Source: JACCTH01 sp035281645
Lineage (GTDB): Bacteria > Actinomycetota > Acidimicrobiia > Spongiisociales > ZC4RG35
Reading direction: 5' to 3'
NCBI GenBank assembly: GCA_035281645.1
Contig: DATEDN010000018.1
Coordinates: 1-16,254 of the forward strand
Length of the DNA: 16,254 bases
Below the pieces are notes generated by a model. The model was not told the DNA's origin, ran no database searches, and saw nothing but the letters and a program-made list of their open reading frames with translations. The translations under genes and the position numbers were made by a program. This document shows positions 7,736 through 14,632 of the stretch, one piece after another. The first letter of the stretch is position 1. Each line of letters opens with the position of its first letter.

Positions 7736-8382
7736 ATGACTCCGACCTGCGGGCCAGACTCAGCACCCTGCATACCGCACTCTTATGTGACGTGATGGAT
7801 GGCTTGGGATTCCGAACCTCGGCCTTTGACAAGGGCATCCGGCCCATCGAGTCGAATCAAAAACTGGCCGGCCCGGCGTTCACCATCCGCTGTCAGGCCG
7901 TCGATAAACCGCCGGAAGAACCCTATCAGCAGCTACTGGCTGCCTTCGCCGAACTGAGAGCCGGTGACGTGATCGTGCTGCAATGCGGCGATCAGGTTTC
8001 GGCAATGTGGGGAGAGCTACTCAGTACGGCTGCGGTGGCCAAAGGGGCGGTCGGAGCGGTCATGGATGGCGCGACGCGCGATGTGCAACAGATCCTCGAA
8101 CTGGGCTTCCCGGTTTTCTCGTGCGGGTTCTCGCCCCTCGACTCGGCTGGCCGCCAGGAAGTCATCGACTACGACGTCGAGGTTGAGTGCGGCAACATTC
8201 GTGTCCGTCCTCGTGACTGGATCATGGGCGACATCATGGGCGTGATTGTCATCCCCGCCGAGCTTGTAGAGCAGGCGGTAACCCTCGCCGTGGAGAAAGA
8301 TGCCGGCGAGTCGACGGTTCGTGATGAACTTCTTCGCGGGGACGAGATCGGGGAGGTCTTTGCTCGTCATGGCATCCTCTGA
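7732..8382 (+). CDS. RraA-family (HMG/CHA-type) class II pyruvate aldolase or decarboxylase, 216 aa
   Basis: Member of the RraA-like fold that includes 4-hydroxy-4-methyl-2-oxoglutarate (HMG/CHA) aldolases, oxaloacetate decarboxylases and the RNase E inhibitor RraA. Conserved elements are ALLCDVMDGLGF (16-27), LAGPAFTIRC (45-54), GDVIVLQCGD (78-87), WGELLSTAAVAKGAVGAVMDGATRD (93-117), and GFPVFSCGFSP (125-135). The metal/pyruvate motif D-x20-R-D of the aldolases appears here as E95-x20-R116-D117, with the Arg-Asp pair kept, which argues for an enzyme over the non-catalytic RraA. Start is the ATG in ATGA, overlapping the dehydrogenase stop, with CCGGAGG upstream. As the second gene of a dehydrogenase-aldolase-hydrolase operon it probably cleaves a 4-hydroxy-2-oxo acid to pyruvate, or decarboxylates an oxo-acid; specificity cannot be read. 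Confidence 0.86.
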   Translation: MNDSDLRARLSTLHTALLCDVMDGLGFRTSAFDKGIRPIESNQKLAGPAFTIRCQAVDKPPEEPYQQLLAAFAELRAGDVIVLQCGDQVSAMWGELLSTAAVAKGAVGAVMDGATRDVQQILELGFPVFSCGFSPLDSAGRQEVIDYDVEVECGNIRVRPRDWIMGDIMGVIVIPAELVEQAVTLAVEKDAGESTVRDELLRGDEIGEVFARHGIL

Positions 8383-8408
8383 CGCAATCGGGAAGTAGGC
8401 CCTCGCTC

Positions 8409-9239
8409 GTGCCTGTGACCAGCCTGCCGACCGGCATCGATCTCTACTACGAGGTGGAAGGAGCGGGCGAACCGTTGCTCCTCATCATGGGTACGGCCTC
8501 TGATCACACACCATGGTCTGCTCAAGTCGATGCCTACCGCGACCACTACACCGTTATCTCCTACGATGCCCGCGGGACCGGGCAGTCAAGTCAGCCGGTT
8601 GACATCGGCTCGTACTCGATGCGAATCCTGGCCGATGATGCTGCCGCCTTGCTCCGCAGCCTCGGAGTTCGGACTGCCCATGTGTCAGGTCTGTCGCTGG
8701 GGAGCGCCACCGCCCAGGAACTTGCGGTTAATCACCCCGAGATGGTCGCAAGCCTCCAACTTCACTGCACTTGGGGCCGTTCCGACAACTGGTTCAACCG
8801 GATGATCGACTCCATGGAATTCATGGTTACGCACGATGATCCGGCGATGTACATCCGTACTGCCCTCCTTTGGGTATCAAGCCCGGAATTCATCAATGAG
8901 CGGTCGGCGGAGGTGGAAGCGTTCGAGAAAGGATTCATCCTCGAAAACCCCTACCCCCCTTCGAAGCATGGGATGTTGGGCCACTTTCACGCTGACAAGA
9001 CCCACGACGCCCTCGATCGGCTCCCCGGGATCAAGGCACCAACTTTGATCACATCAGGCGAAATGGATTGGCAGGTGCCCACAAGATACGGCGAAGCAGT
9101 TCAAGCGCGAATCTCGGGATCAACGATGCAGGTCTTCCGTGGTCCCCGCTCGAGCCATATCGCCTTCCACGAGATGGCCGATGAGTGGAACGACTTCACT
9201 CTGTCGTGGCTCGATCGCCATGGCCGCGGGAGGGCATGA
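8409..9239 (+). CDS. Alpha/beta hydrolase, 276 aa
   Basis: Alpha/beta-fold hydrolase with an intact triad: nucleophile S96 in the elbow GLSLG (94-98), acid D220 (SGEMDWQVP), and H250 (PRSSHIAFHE). The oxyanion loop is LIMGTASDHTPW, and the YDARGTGQSS strand is typical of the 3-oxoadipate enol-lactonase/pimeloyl-ester/haloperoxidase-like group. A helical cap lies at about 125-200 with several Trp/Phe. Start GTG 8409 gives MPVTSLPTGIDLYYEVEGAG, the usual N-terminus, with GGAAGTAGG upstream; the gap from the RraA-like gene is 26 bases, so it is the third gene of that operon. In a sugar-acid pathway it could open a lactone, but ester, C-C or peptide hydrolysis is equally possible from sequence. 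Confidence 0.87.
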   Translation: MPVTSLPTGIDLYYEVEGAGEPLLLIMGTASDHTPWSAQVDAYRDHYTVISYDARGTGQSSQPVDIGSYSMRILADDAAALLRSLGVRTAHVSGLSLGSATAQELAVNHPEMVASLQLHCTWGRSDNWFNRMIDSMEFMVTHDDPAMYIRTALLWVSSPEFINERSAEVEAFEKGFILENPYPPSKHGMLGHFHADKTHDALDRLPGIKAPTLITSGEMDWQVPTRYGEAVQARISGSTMQVFRGPRSSHIAFHEMADEWNDFTLSWLDRHGRGRA

Positions 9240-9261
9240 TTAAGCAGATCACGACTGATCG

Positions 9262-9996
9262 TCAGTGCGCGGTCCAGCCTCCGTCGACAGTCAGGACCGA
9301 GCCGGTGACATAGCTCGAGGCATCCGAAGCCAAATAGAGCACTGCCCCTTGTATCTCATGAATTTCACCCCATCGCTGAAGGGCAATCTCGTTGGCGATC
9401 ACCCTCTTGGCGTGCTCACTGTCTTTGAGCGGGATATTCATATCAGTTAGGAAAGGTCCCGGGGCGATGGTGTTGACGGTTATCCCAAGGGGAGCCCACT
9501 CAATCGCCAAAGCCCTTGTCAGGTTGACCAGCGCTCCTTTCGATGACGCGTAGGCACTGCGGTTTGCGGCGCCCACCACGCCGAACGTTGAGGCGATATT
9601 GACGACCCGGCCCCCGCCCGCCTGTCGCAAGGCTGGCTCCACCGCTCGGCACATCAGCCATGGTCCAGCCACGTTCACAGCTAGGGAATAGTCAAAATCC
9701 TTGGGCTCAATCTCGCCAATGGCACCGCGGACATTGACCCCGGCGTTATTGACCAATATGTCGATGCGGCCAAAGCGATCCATCACCTCGGACACAACTC
9801 GAGACACCTGATCCGGATCGGACACGTCACCCACTAGGCCGACAACCTGGTGGCCGGTGAGTTCACCGATGGCCGAAGCCCGTCCCGCGATCAAGTCCGG
9901 AGTCCGGCTGGTCAGTGCCACTGAAGCGCCTGCCCACGAGAGCGCCTCGCCGATGGAGGCCCCGAGGCCACGAGAACCTCCGGTCACGATGGCCAC
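9262..9996 (-). CDS. Classical short-chain dehydrogenase/reductase (SDR), 244 aa from first canonical start
   Basis: NAD(P)-dependent classical SDR of the gluconate-5-dehydrogenase/3-oxoacyl-ACP-reductase-like type. The cofactor motif TGGSRGLG is at 5-12, NNAG at 83-86, catalytic S136, Y149 and K153 (YASSK), and the C-terminus VTGSVLTVDGGWTAH is standard. R31 after the second strand hints at NADP(H). The first usable start is GTG 9996, but it cuts off a conserved family N-terminus: the in-frame codons upstream (10035-9997) read VGNPLDLFRLDGR, continuing into VAIVTGG, with no ATG, GTG or TTG before the in-frame stop. The true protein probably begins near 10035, by a non-standard or altered start beside the PPOX stop. 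There is no ribosome site before GTG 9996; GCGAGG precedes 10035. Second gene of a PPOX-SDR operon. Confidence 0.88.
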   Translation of the reverse strand: MAIVTGGSRGLGASIGEALSWAGASVALTSRTPDLIAGRASAIGELTGHQVVGLVGDVSDPDQVSRVVSEVMDRFGRIDILVNNAGVNVRGAIGEIEPKDFDYSLAVNVAGPWLMCRAVEPALRQAGGGRVVNIASTFGVVGAANRSAYASSKGALVNLTRALAIEWAPLGITVNTIAPGPFLTDMNIPLKDSEHAKRVIANEIALQRWGEIHEIQGAVLYLASDASSYVTGSVLTVDGGWTAH

Positions 9997-10031
9997 CCGG
10001 CCATCGAGACGAAAGAGGTCTAGCGGATTCC

Positions 10032-10568
10032 CTACGCGTGAACCTCGCTGTAGGACTTCCCCCCAGTTCCCTCAACCCAGTATTTGGGAGACCACCCCAC
10101 TCCTTGCCAGGACTTGATCTTGGTCGGCTTGAGCTCGATCAACCACCGCGGCTGCTGAAGGGTCGATACCAAATAGGTCGGACCATTGGGTCCGAGGTAG
10201 CGGTAGGACATGTCCTCTGCGACCTTGACCCACCGCCCGCCGATGTTGGGTTCCTCGACGACCTGGGCGATCCCCTCGACGAAGACCTTGGGAATCTCGA
10301 CCTTCTTCCCAGATTCGTCGGCGCCACTGTGCTCGGAATCGATGACGATGCTCACGCGGCCGTCGTTCTTGATGTACTCGCACCAGGCCGAGCGCTGGCG
10401 GCCCACAAACCAAAACGACGACCCATCCCATTGATACCAAACAGGTACTACGTAAGGTGATCCATCGGGCTTTAGGCAGGCCAATCGAGCCAGAGCGTTA
10501 CCCGCCAGAAACTGGTCCATCTCGTCTTTGTCCAATGCCCCCAGCTTGCCGCGGAACTCCTCGGCCAT
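10032..10568 (-). CDS. PPOX-class pyridoxamine-5'-phosphate-oxidase-like flavin/F420-binding protein, 178 aa
   Basis: Split-barrel flavin-binding fold of the PNPOx-like superfamily; relatives bind FMN or, in actinobacteria and Chloroflexota, coenzyme F420, and reduce varied substrates. Recognisable are the helix LDKDEMDQFLAGNALARLACLKPDG, the barrel strands YVVPVWYQWDGSSFWF (39-54), the basic turn GRQRSAWCEYIKNDGRVSIVID (56-77), and FVEGIAQVVEE (96-106). The C-terminal half carries Tyr/Trp-rich strands (PRWLIELKPTKIKSW). True pyridoxine-phosphate oxidase substrate residues are not evident. AGGAG lies 6 bases before the ATG, a strong start. It heads a minus-strand pair with the SDR, whose coding overlaps its stop, so the two may act as a reductase pair. 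Specific cofactor and substrate are open. Confidence 0.83.
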   Translation of the reverse strand: MAEEFRGKLGALDKDEMDQFLAGNALARLACLKPDGSPYVVPVWYQWDGSSFWFVGRQRSAWCEYIKNDGRVSIVIDSEHSGADESGKKVEIPKVFVEGIAQVVEEPNIGGRWVKVAEDMSYRYLGPNGPTYLVSTLQQPRWLIELKPTKIKSWQGVGWSPKYWVEGTGGKSYSEVHA

Positions 10569-10594
10569 CTTTGACTCCTGGATCGAATACGCGT

Positions 10595-10609
10595 GGGAGT
10601 GTTACTCCC
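10595..10609. promoter_or_regulatory. Inverted repeat in the PPOX/ABC divergent promoter, candidate operator
   Basis: Perfect inverted repeat GGGAGT (10595-10600) / ACTCCC (10604-10609) with a 3-base centre, 27 bases upstream of the PPOX ATG and followed by AT-rich sequence (10610-10619). TATATC at 10629-10634 is a possible plus-strand -10 box, with no good -35. Its place between divergent genes suggests a shared operator, but no regulator is encoded in the window. Confidence 0.35.
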
Positions 10610-10700
10610 GATAACAATTCGGCGGAACTATATCGTGGTGACTGGGGTTGATCCTTGGCCGCCTGATCTACCATCCGCGGCCGTGCAACCGTCGGACCAA

Positions 10701-11729
10701 ATGCCCGGGTCAGTGGATCCGGCCGTCTCCGTTCATGACTTGGTCAAGAATTTTTACGTCCGGTCAGGTGGAATGTCACGCCGCCAGTCGGAGGTCTCGG
10801 CTGTTGCGGGCGTATCCTTCGCAATTCCACGGGGAAGCACTCTGGGACTGGTCGGAGAATCCGGATGCGGAAAATCGACCACCGCCAGGTGCGTCCTGCG
10901 ACTCATTGAGCCCAGTTCAGGTCAGGTGTTCCTGAATCGTCGGCTCGAGAACGGCAGCTCGGAGACGATCGATGTCTTGGCTGCGGACCGTTCGCAACTA
11001 CGGGCGCTTCGGCGCGAGATGCAGATCGTTTTCCAGGATCCGTTCGCCTCCCTCAACCCACGGATGCGAGTGGGCGACACGATCGAAGAGCAGCTGATTG
11101 TTCATACCTCCATGACGGAGGAGGAGCGCGATGACCGGGTGCGATCGTTGCTGCGCTTGGTCGGCCTCAACCCGAAATACACCGACAGGTATCCCCACGA
11201 ATTCTCGGGCGGACAGCGGCAACGAATCGGCGTTGCTCGTGCTCTCGCTCTGAATCCAGGCTTTATCGTGGCCGATGAGCCCGTCTCCGCCCTCGATGTC
11301 TCAATCCAGGCCCAGGTCCTAAACCTGCTCAATGACCTACAGGCACGCCTTGGCCTTACTTACTTGTTCATCGCTCACGACCTCGCAGTGGTTCGGCATA
11401 TCAGCGATCAGGTCGCAGTCATGTACCTCGGGAAAATCGTCGAGATGAGTGGGTCAGACACTCTCTTCCGTGACGCTCTCCATCCTTACACCCACGCTCT
11501 GCTGTCGGCCGCTCCCGTTCCCGACCCTCCTTTACAGCGGGCCCGGAGGCGGTTGTTGCTCGAGGGGGAGGTGCCCAGTCCTCTTAACCCTCCCAGTGGT
11601 TGTCGATTTCATCCCCGATGCCCGGTGGGGCGCAACCAAGAGGTCTGTCGAGTCACCGAACCACCCCTCGAAGCGAAGGAAGCGGGACACCTGGTCGCCT
11701 GCCACTTTCCGCAAAGGCTCGCGGGCTGA
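10701..11729 (+). CDS. DppF/OppF-type ABC transporter ATP-binding protein, about 342 aa
   Basis: Complete ABC ATPase of the dipeptide/oligopeptide (PepT) import family. Numbered from ATG 10701: Walker A GESGCGKST (52-60), Q-loop Q112 (VFQDPFASLNP), signature FSGGQRQR (168-175), Walker B IVADEP (189-194), H-loop H226 (AHDLAVVRH). The C-terminal oligo_HPY extension has HPYTHALLSAAPVPDP (261-276) and a four-cysteine cluster (C301, C307, C316, C334), the motif reported to hold an iron-sulfur cluster in some peptide-transporter ATPases. I chose ATG 10701 because homology starts there (VSVHDLVKNFYV); GTG 10635, with a weak GGCGGA upstream, and GTG 10593 are longer alternatives. It heads a plus-strand operon with an aldolase, an amidase-like gene and an aminotransferase. 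No permease, binding protein or DppD partner is in the window, so it must pair with subunits elsewhere. Confidence 0.9.
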   Translation: MPGSVDPAVSVHDLVKNFYVRSGGMSRRQSEVSAVAGVSFAIPRGSTLGLVGESGCGKSTTARCVLRLIEPSSGQVFLNRRLENGSSETIDVLAADRSQLRALRREMQIVFQDPFASLNPRMRVGDTIEEQLIVHTSMTEEERDDRVRSLLRLVGLNPKYTDRYPHEFSGGQRQRIGVARALALNPGFIVADEPVSALDVSIQAQVLNLLNDLQARLGLTYLFIAHDLAVVRHISDQVAVMYLGKIVEMSGSDTLFRDALHPYTHALLSAAPVPDPPLQRARRRLLLEGEVPSPLNPPSGCRFHPRCPVGRNQEVCRVTEPPLEAKEAGHLVACHFPQRLAG

Positions 11730-11732
11730 CCC

Positions 11733-12521
11733 ATGGGCTGGCGCGATCCTCGAGACGGGAATCCCATCAAGACCGCCTTGGCGGCGGGGGAGACTGTGAC
11801 CGGGGCCTTCGTGCGGATACCAACCATCGAGGCAGTTGAGATCTGTGCTCACGCCGGCTGTCAGTTCTTGATCATCGACCTTGAGCACACACCTGTGGAC
11901 TGGGAGAGGACTTCGGCCCTGATCCTGGCGACCGAGGCTGCTGGAGCTACGTCGATAGTCCGTTTGCCCACATGGGGCCGAGAACGGATTACGAAGGCGC
12001 TCGATGCCGGGGCTGATGGAGTGATGATTCCCCAAGTCGAGGACGCTCGAATAACCACCGAGGTCGTGGCTGCTACCAAATATGGGCCGAGCGGCACGCG
12101 AGGTACGGCGACGAATCGAAATTCCGGTTATGGAATGAAGATGGCGCTCGGCGAATACATCGATGCGGCCAACGAGTCCGCTCTCGTCATTATTCAGATT
12201 GAGAGCGTCGAAGGCGTGGCCAGAGCCGAGGAGATTGCGGCCATAGAAGGAGTCGACTGCATATTCGTCGGACTATCCGACTTGTCGGTGAGATTGGGAG
12301 TGCCCGGGGACATGGAAGCGCCGGCGCTGACGGAAGCCCTGGAAGTAGTCAGCGCGGCTTGCCGGCGCCACGGCAAAGCGCTAGGAGTACCCGTCGGCAA
12401 TGTCGAGATGGGACGGTCACTTCGGGCCCGAGGAGCTCGCTTGATTGCGGTCGGAGATGTCGGAGTGCTCGCACGGGGAATGCGTCAGTTCGTGGAAGGG
12501 ATGCAGGGATCCAGCGGCTAA
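11733..12521 (+). CDS. HpcH/HpaI-family class II pyruvate aldolase, 262 aa
   Basis: TIM-barrel metal-dependent aldolase of the HpcH/HpaI family (4-hydroxy-2-oxoheptanedioate, 2-keto-3-deoxy-L-rhamnonate, or 5-keto-4-deoxyglucarate aldolases), which split 4-hydroxy-2-oxo acids to pyruvate and an aldehyde. Family residues are visible: H52 in IIDLEHTPVDW, R77 in IVRLPTW, metal ligands E157 (IIQIES) and D183 (VGLSDLS), plus GADGVMIPQVED (93-104). The phosphate/carboxylate loop YGPSGTRG (117-124) is intact. Start ATG lies 3 bases past the ABC ATPase stop, so the genes are tightly coupled. Its 3' end overlaps the amidase-like frame by about 13 bases. The sugar acid cleaved cannot be told from sequence; citrate-lyase-beta-like activity is less likely given the aldolase motifs. 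Confidence 0.9.
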   Translation: MGWRDPRDGNPIKTALAAGETVTGAFVRIPTIEAVEICAHAGCQFLIIDLEHTPVDWERTSALILATEAAGATSIVRLPTWGRERITKALDAGADGVMIPQVEDARITTEVVAATKYGPSGTRGTATNRNSGYGMKMALGEYIDAANESALVIIQIESVEGVARAEEIAAIEGVDCIFVGLSDLSVRLGVPGDMEAPALTEALEVVSAACRRHGKALGVPVGNVEMGRSLRARGARLIAVGDVGVLARGMRQFVEGMQGSSG

Positions 12522-13435
12522 GCCGAGACCACACCCGCTTCTTCTTCGATCGCACGATCGAGCCGATTGTGGAAGTGGGATCAGGGGAAACCATTGTCAT
12601 CGAGACTCAAGACGCCCATGGTGGGTCCATCACTTCGACGGACGTGGTCTATCGAAACCTGGATGAAGTCTTTGCCCGCCTAGGGGGTGCCAATCCGGTG
12701 ACCGGGCCAATTGCGATTGCTGGGGTCGAGCCGGGTGACTACCTCGAGATTCATGTGAGTCACGTCGAGGGTGCGCCGGTGCGTGGATTCGGCCACATGA
12801 CCACCACTCCCACCCTCCATCCTGATTTGGAACCAGAAACCACGATCTGTCATCGCCAAGAGAATTACGTAGCGCTGCCCACAATCCGCGGATCGGTGCG
12901 GCTCCCGTATCTCCCGTTCGTCGGGACGATGGGCGTGGCACCGGCGGCAGATCCCGTTCCCTCATTTGGCCAGCGCTCAGACATTCTTGGCAACGTCGAT
13001 CTCCCCGAGCTCACCAAGGGCGCCAAGGTGGTGTTGCGGGCTCAAGTATCCGGTGGGTTGTTGTCGCTTGGTGATGCCCATCTTGTGCAGGGTGATGCCG
13101 AGATCCACCGCTCGGCGGTTGAAACTCAGGCCGATGTGACCCTCACGGTTCACGCGAGATCCTTAGACGAAGTGGGCTTTGCGGAACTACCTCAGCTCAA
13201 CACCGATGACTTCATCGGCAGCGTGGCGCCCGGCCCCGGTCATCTCGAGGATCTGGTTCGAGCTGCTTACGACGATCTCGTGATCAGGCTCGAGCGCTAC
13301 CACGGCTTCAGCAAGGCTGACGCCTACCGACTTTTGGGAGCAGTCGGAAAGGTTCGAATTGGGCAGGTGGTGCCTCCGGTCTATTCCGCTCTGGCCAAAA
13401 TCGAACGAAAGTATCTCGACACCGAGCCTCGGTAG
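12509..13435 (+). CDS. Acetamidase/formamidase-family protein, about 308 aa, no canonical start codon
   Basis: Member of the FmdA/AmdA acetamidase/formamidase family, which hydrolyse short amides to ammonia and an acid. Matching blocks are FDRTIEPIVEVGSGETIVIETQDAHGG near the N-terminus, NPVTGPIAIAGVEPGDYLEIHV, PFVGTMGVAPAADPVPSFG, and SLGDAHLVQGDAEI. The last block departs from the usual QGDGEVxGTAIE: it reads QGDAEIHRSAVE, so substrate may differ. Family homology begins IQRLSRDHTRFFF at ATC 12509 (ggaaggg lies upstream). Between TTG 12359, deep within the aldolase gene, and GTG 12569, which would remove the first strand, there is no ATG, GTG or TTG in this frame. Either ATC is used by coupled reinitiation or one base is missing: a single extra base near the 12506-12508 G run would place ATG 12501 in frame. 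Third gene of the operon. Confidence 0.82.
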   Translation: MQRLSRDHTRFFFDRTIEPIVEVGSGETIVIETQDAHGGSITSTDVVYRNLDEVFARLGGANPVTGPIAIAGVEPGDYLEIHVSHVEGAPVRGFGHMTTTPTLHPDLEPETTICHRQENYVALPTIRGSVRLPYLPFVGTMGVAPAADPVPSFGQRSDILGNVDLPELTKGAKVVLRAQVSGGLLSLGDAHLVQGDAEIHRSAVETQADVTLTVHARSLDEVGFAELPQLNTDDFIGSVAPGPGHLEDLVRAAYDDLVIRLERYHGFSKADAYRLLGAVGKVRIGQVVPPVYSALAKIERKYLDTEPR

Positions 13436-13475
13436 TCTTTTCGGCGTGCAGGTGCGGACAGGGACTCATTCTGAG

Positions 13476-14630
13476 ATGAAGTACCCGTCCGAGGTGGTGG
13501 CGGCGATGCCTCGCTCGGGGATCAGAGAAATCTACGACCTCGCCCACCAGATTCCCGACGCGATCCACCTCGAAGCAGGGGAGCCGAGCTACCCCACGCC
13601 CGAGCACATCCGTCAAGCCGCCATCGATGCTATCGACGAAGGCTTCACCAAGTACACCCCCAATGCCGGCATCCCTGAATTGCGTCGGGCTATCGCCGAC
13701 GATGTCATGCGTCGAAGTCGCATTGCTGTGGATCCCGACCAGGTCATCGTCACACCCGGAGGAGTCGCGGCGCTGTTTAGTTCCCTCAAAGCGTTAACTG
13801 ATCCCGGCGACTCCGTGTTGATTTCAGATCCCGCCTGGCCTAACTATCGGATGATGCTGTCGGTGTTGGGGCTTGACGTACAACCGTTTCCCTTGGCGGT
13901 CGACGACGGGCTTGTTCCCCGACCGGAGGTGATCGAGCGTTACATCAGCGACACCACAAAGCTTCTGATTGTCAACTCGCCTTCCAATCCCACCGGGACG
14001 GTAATCCCTGCCGATGTTCTTGCCGAGATCATGGAGCTCGCCAGACGGCATGGCCTATGGGTCATTTCCGACGAGGTGTATGACCAGCTCACGTTCGATC
14101 AGGAAGCCGTTCCCATGGCTCGTTTTGACACCGACTCTCGAGTCGTCACCGTAAACAGCTTCTCGAAGACGTACGCCATGACCGGCTGGCGGGTGGGCTA
14201 TGCCATTTGTCCACCCGAAATCGCCCCCCTGTTATCCAAGGTCCAGGAGCCGATCACCTCGTGCGTCAATGGCCCCGCCCAGCGAGCGGCACTTGCCGCG
14301 CTTACGGGTCCCCAAGAAGTCGTAGCCGAGATGCGAAGTGGTTATCGGGGCCGTCGCGATTCTGTGATGGAGATCCTTTCAGCGGGTGGCGTGGAGGCCG
14401 TGCGCCCAAGCGGGGCTTTCTACGTTTGGGTTGACATCCGTAGAACCGGATTATCCGATCGAGAATTTGCCCTCAAGCTGGTTAAAGATCGACACGTGGC
14501 GGTGGTGCCCGGAACCACCTTCGGATCAGAAGGGTCCACCTCCATCCGCCTATCGCTTGCAACCGACTCCGCGCTTTTGACCGAGGGGGTAGGTCGCTTG
14601 GCGACGGCCGTCAACGATTGGGCCGGGTGA
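13476..14630 (+). CDS. PLP-dependent class I/II aminotransferase, about 384 aa
   Basis: Fold-type I aspartate-aminotransferase-superfamily enzyme. From ATG 13476: LEAGEPSYPTPEHI (32-45) near the N-terminus, TKYTPNAGIPELR (58-70), cofactor-stacking and binding residues N171 in SNPTG (170-174), D199 and Y202 (ISDEVYDQL), Schiff-base lysine K231 in NSFSKTYAMTGWRVGYA with R239, and the C-terminal carboxylate-binding Arg in TSIRLSLATD. All catalytic residues are present. ATG 13476 fits the family start; GTG 13446 or 13452 would add 8-10 residues and there is no strong ribosome site for any. It lies 40 bases after the amidase-like gene and closes the operon. It would move an amino group between an amino acid and a 2-oxo acid; the pair is unknown. 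Its TGA is 2 bases from the stop of the convergent amidohydrolase. Confidence 0.9.
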   Translation: MKYPSEVVAAMPRSGIREIYDLAHQIPDAIHLEAGEPSYPTPEHIRQAAIDAIDEGFTKYTPNAGIPELRRAIADDVMRRSRIAVDPDQVIVTPGGVAALFSSLKALTDPGDSVLISDPAWPNYRMMLSVLGLDVQPFPLAVDDGLVPRPEVIERYISDTTKLLIVNSPSNPTGTVIPADVLAEIMELARRHGLWVISDEVYDQLTFDQEAVPMARFDTDSRVVTVNSFSKTYAMTGWRVGYAICPPEIAPLLSKVQEPITSCVNGPAQRAALAALTGPQEVVAEMRSGYRGRRDSVMEILSAGGVEAVRPSGAFYVWVDIRRTGLSDREFALKLVKDRHVAVVPGTTFGSEGSTSIRLSLATDSALLTEGVGRLATAVNDWAG

Positions 14631-14632
14631 GC

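Noticed and set aside
9254..9266. Small inverted repeat ACTGA-TCG-TCAGT in the gap between convergent genes
   Set aside because: Only 5 bp, overlaps the SDR stop codon, no T-run; too weak to call a terminator.
11532..12035. Minus-strand frame of 167 codons across the ABC ATPase/aldolase junction
   Set aside because: It lies opposite two well supported genes and resembles no known protein.
12359..12508. TTG 12359 as the start of the amidase-like protein
   Set aside because: It would run 150 bases inside the aldolase gene with a Pro/Arg/Ser-rich translation unlike the family; the homology starts at 12509.
14603..14612. GACGGCCGTC palindrome near the end of the aminotransferase gene
   Set aside because: Within coding sequence and short; such palindromes are common in GC-rich DNA.
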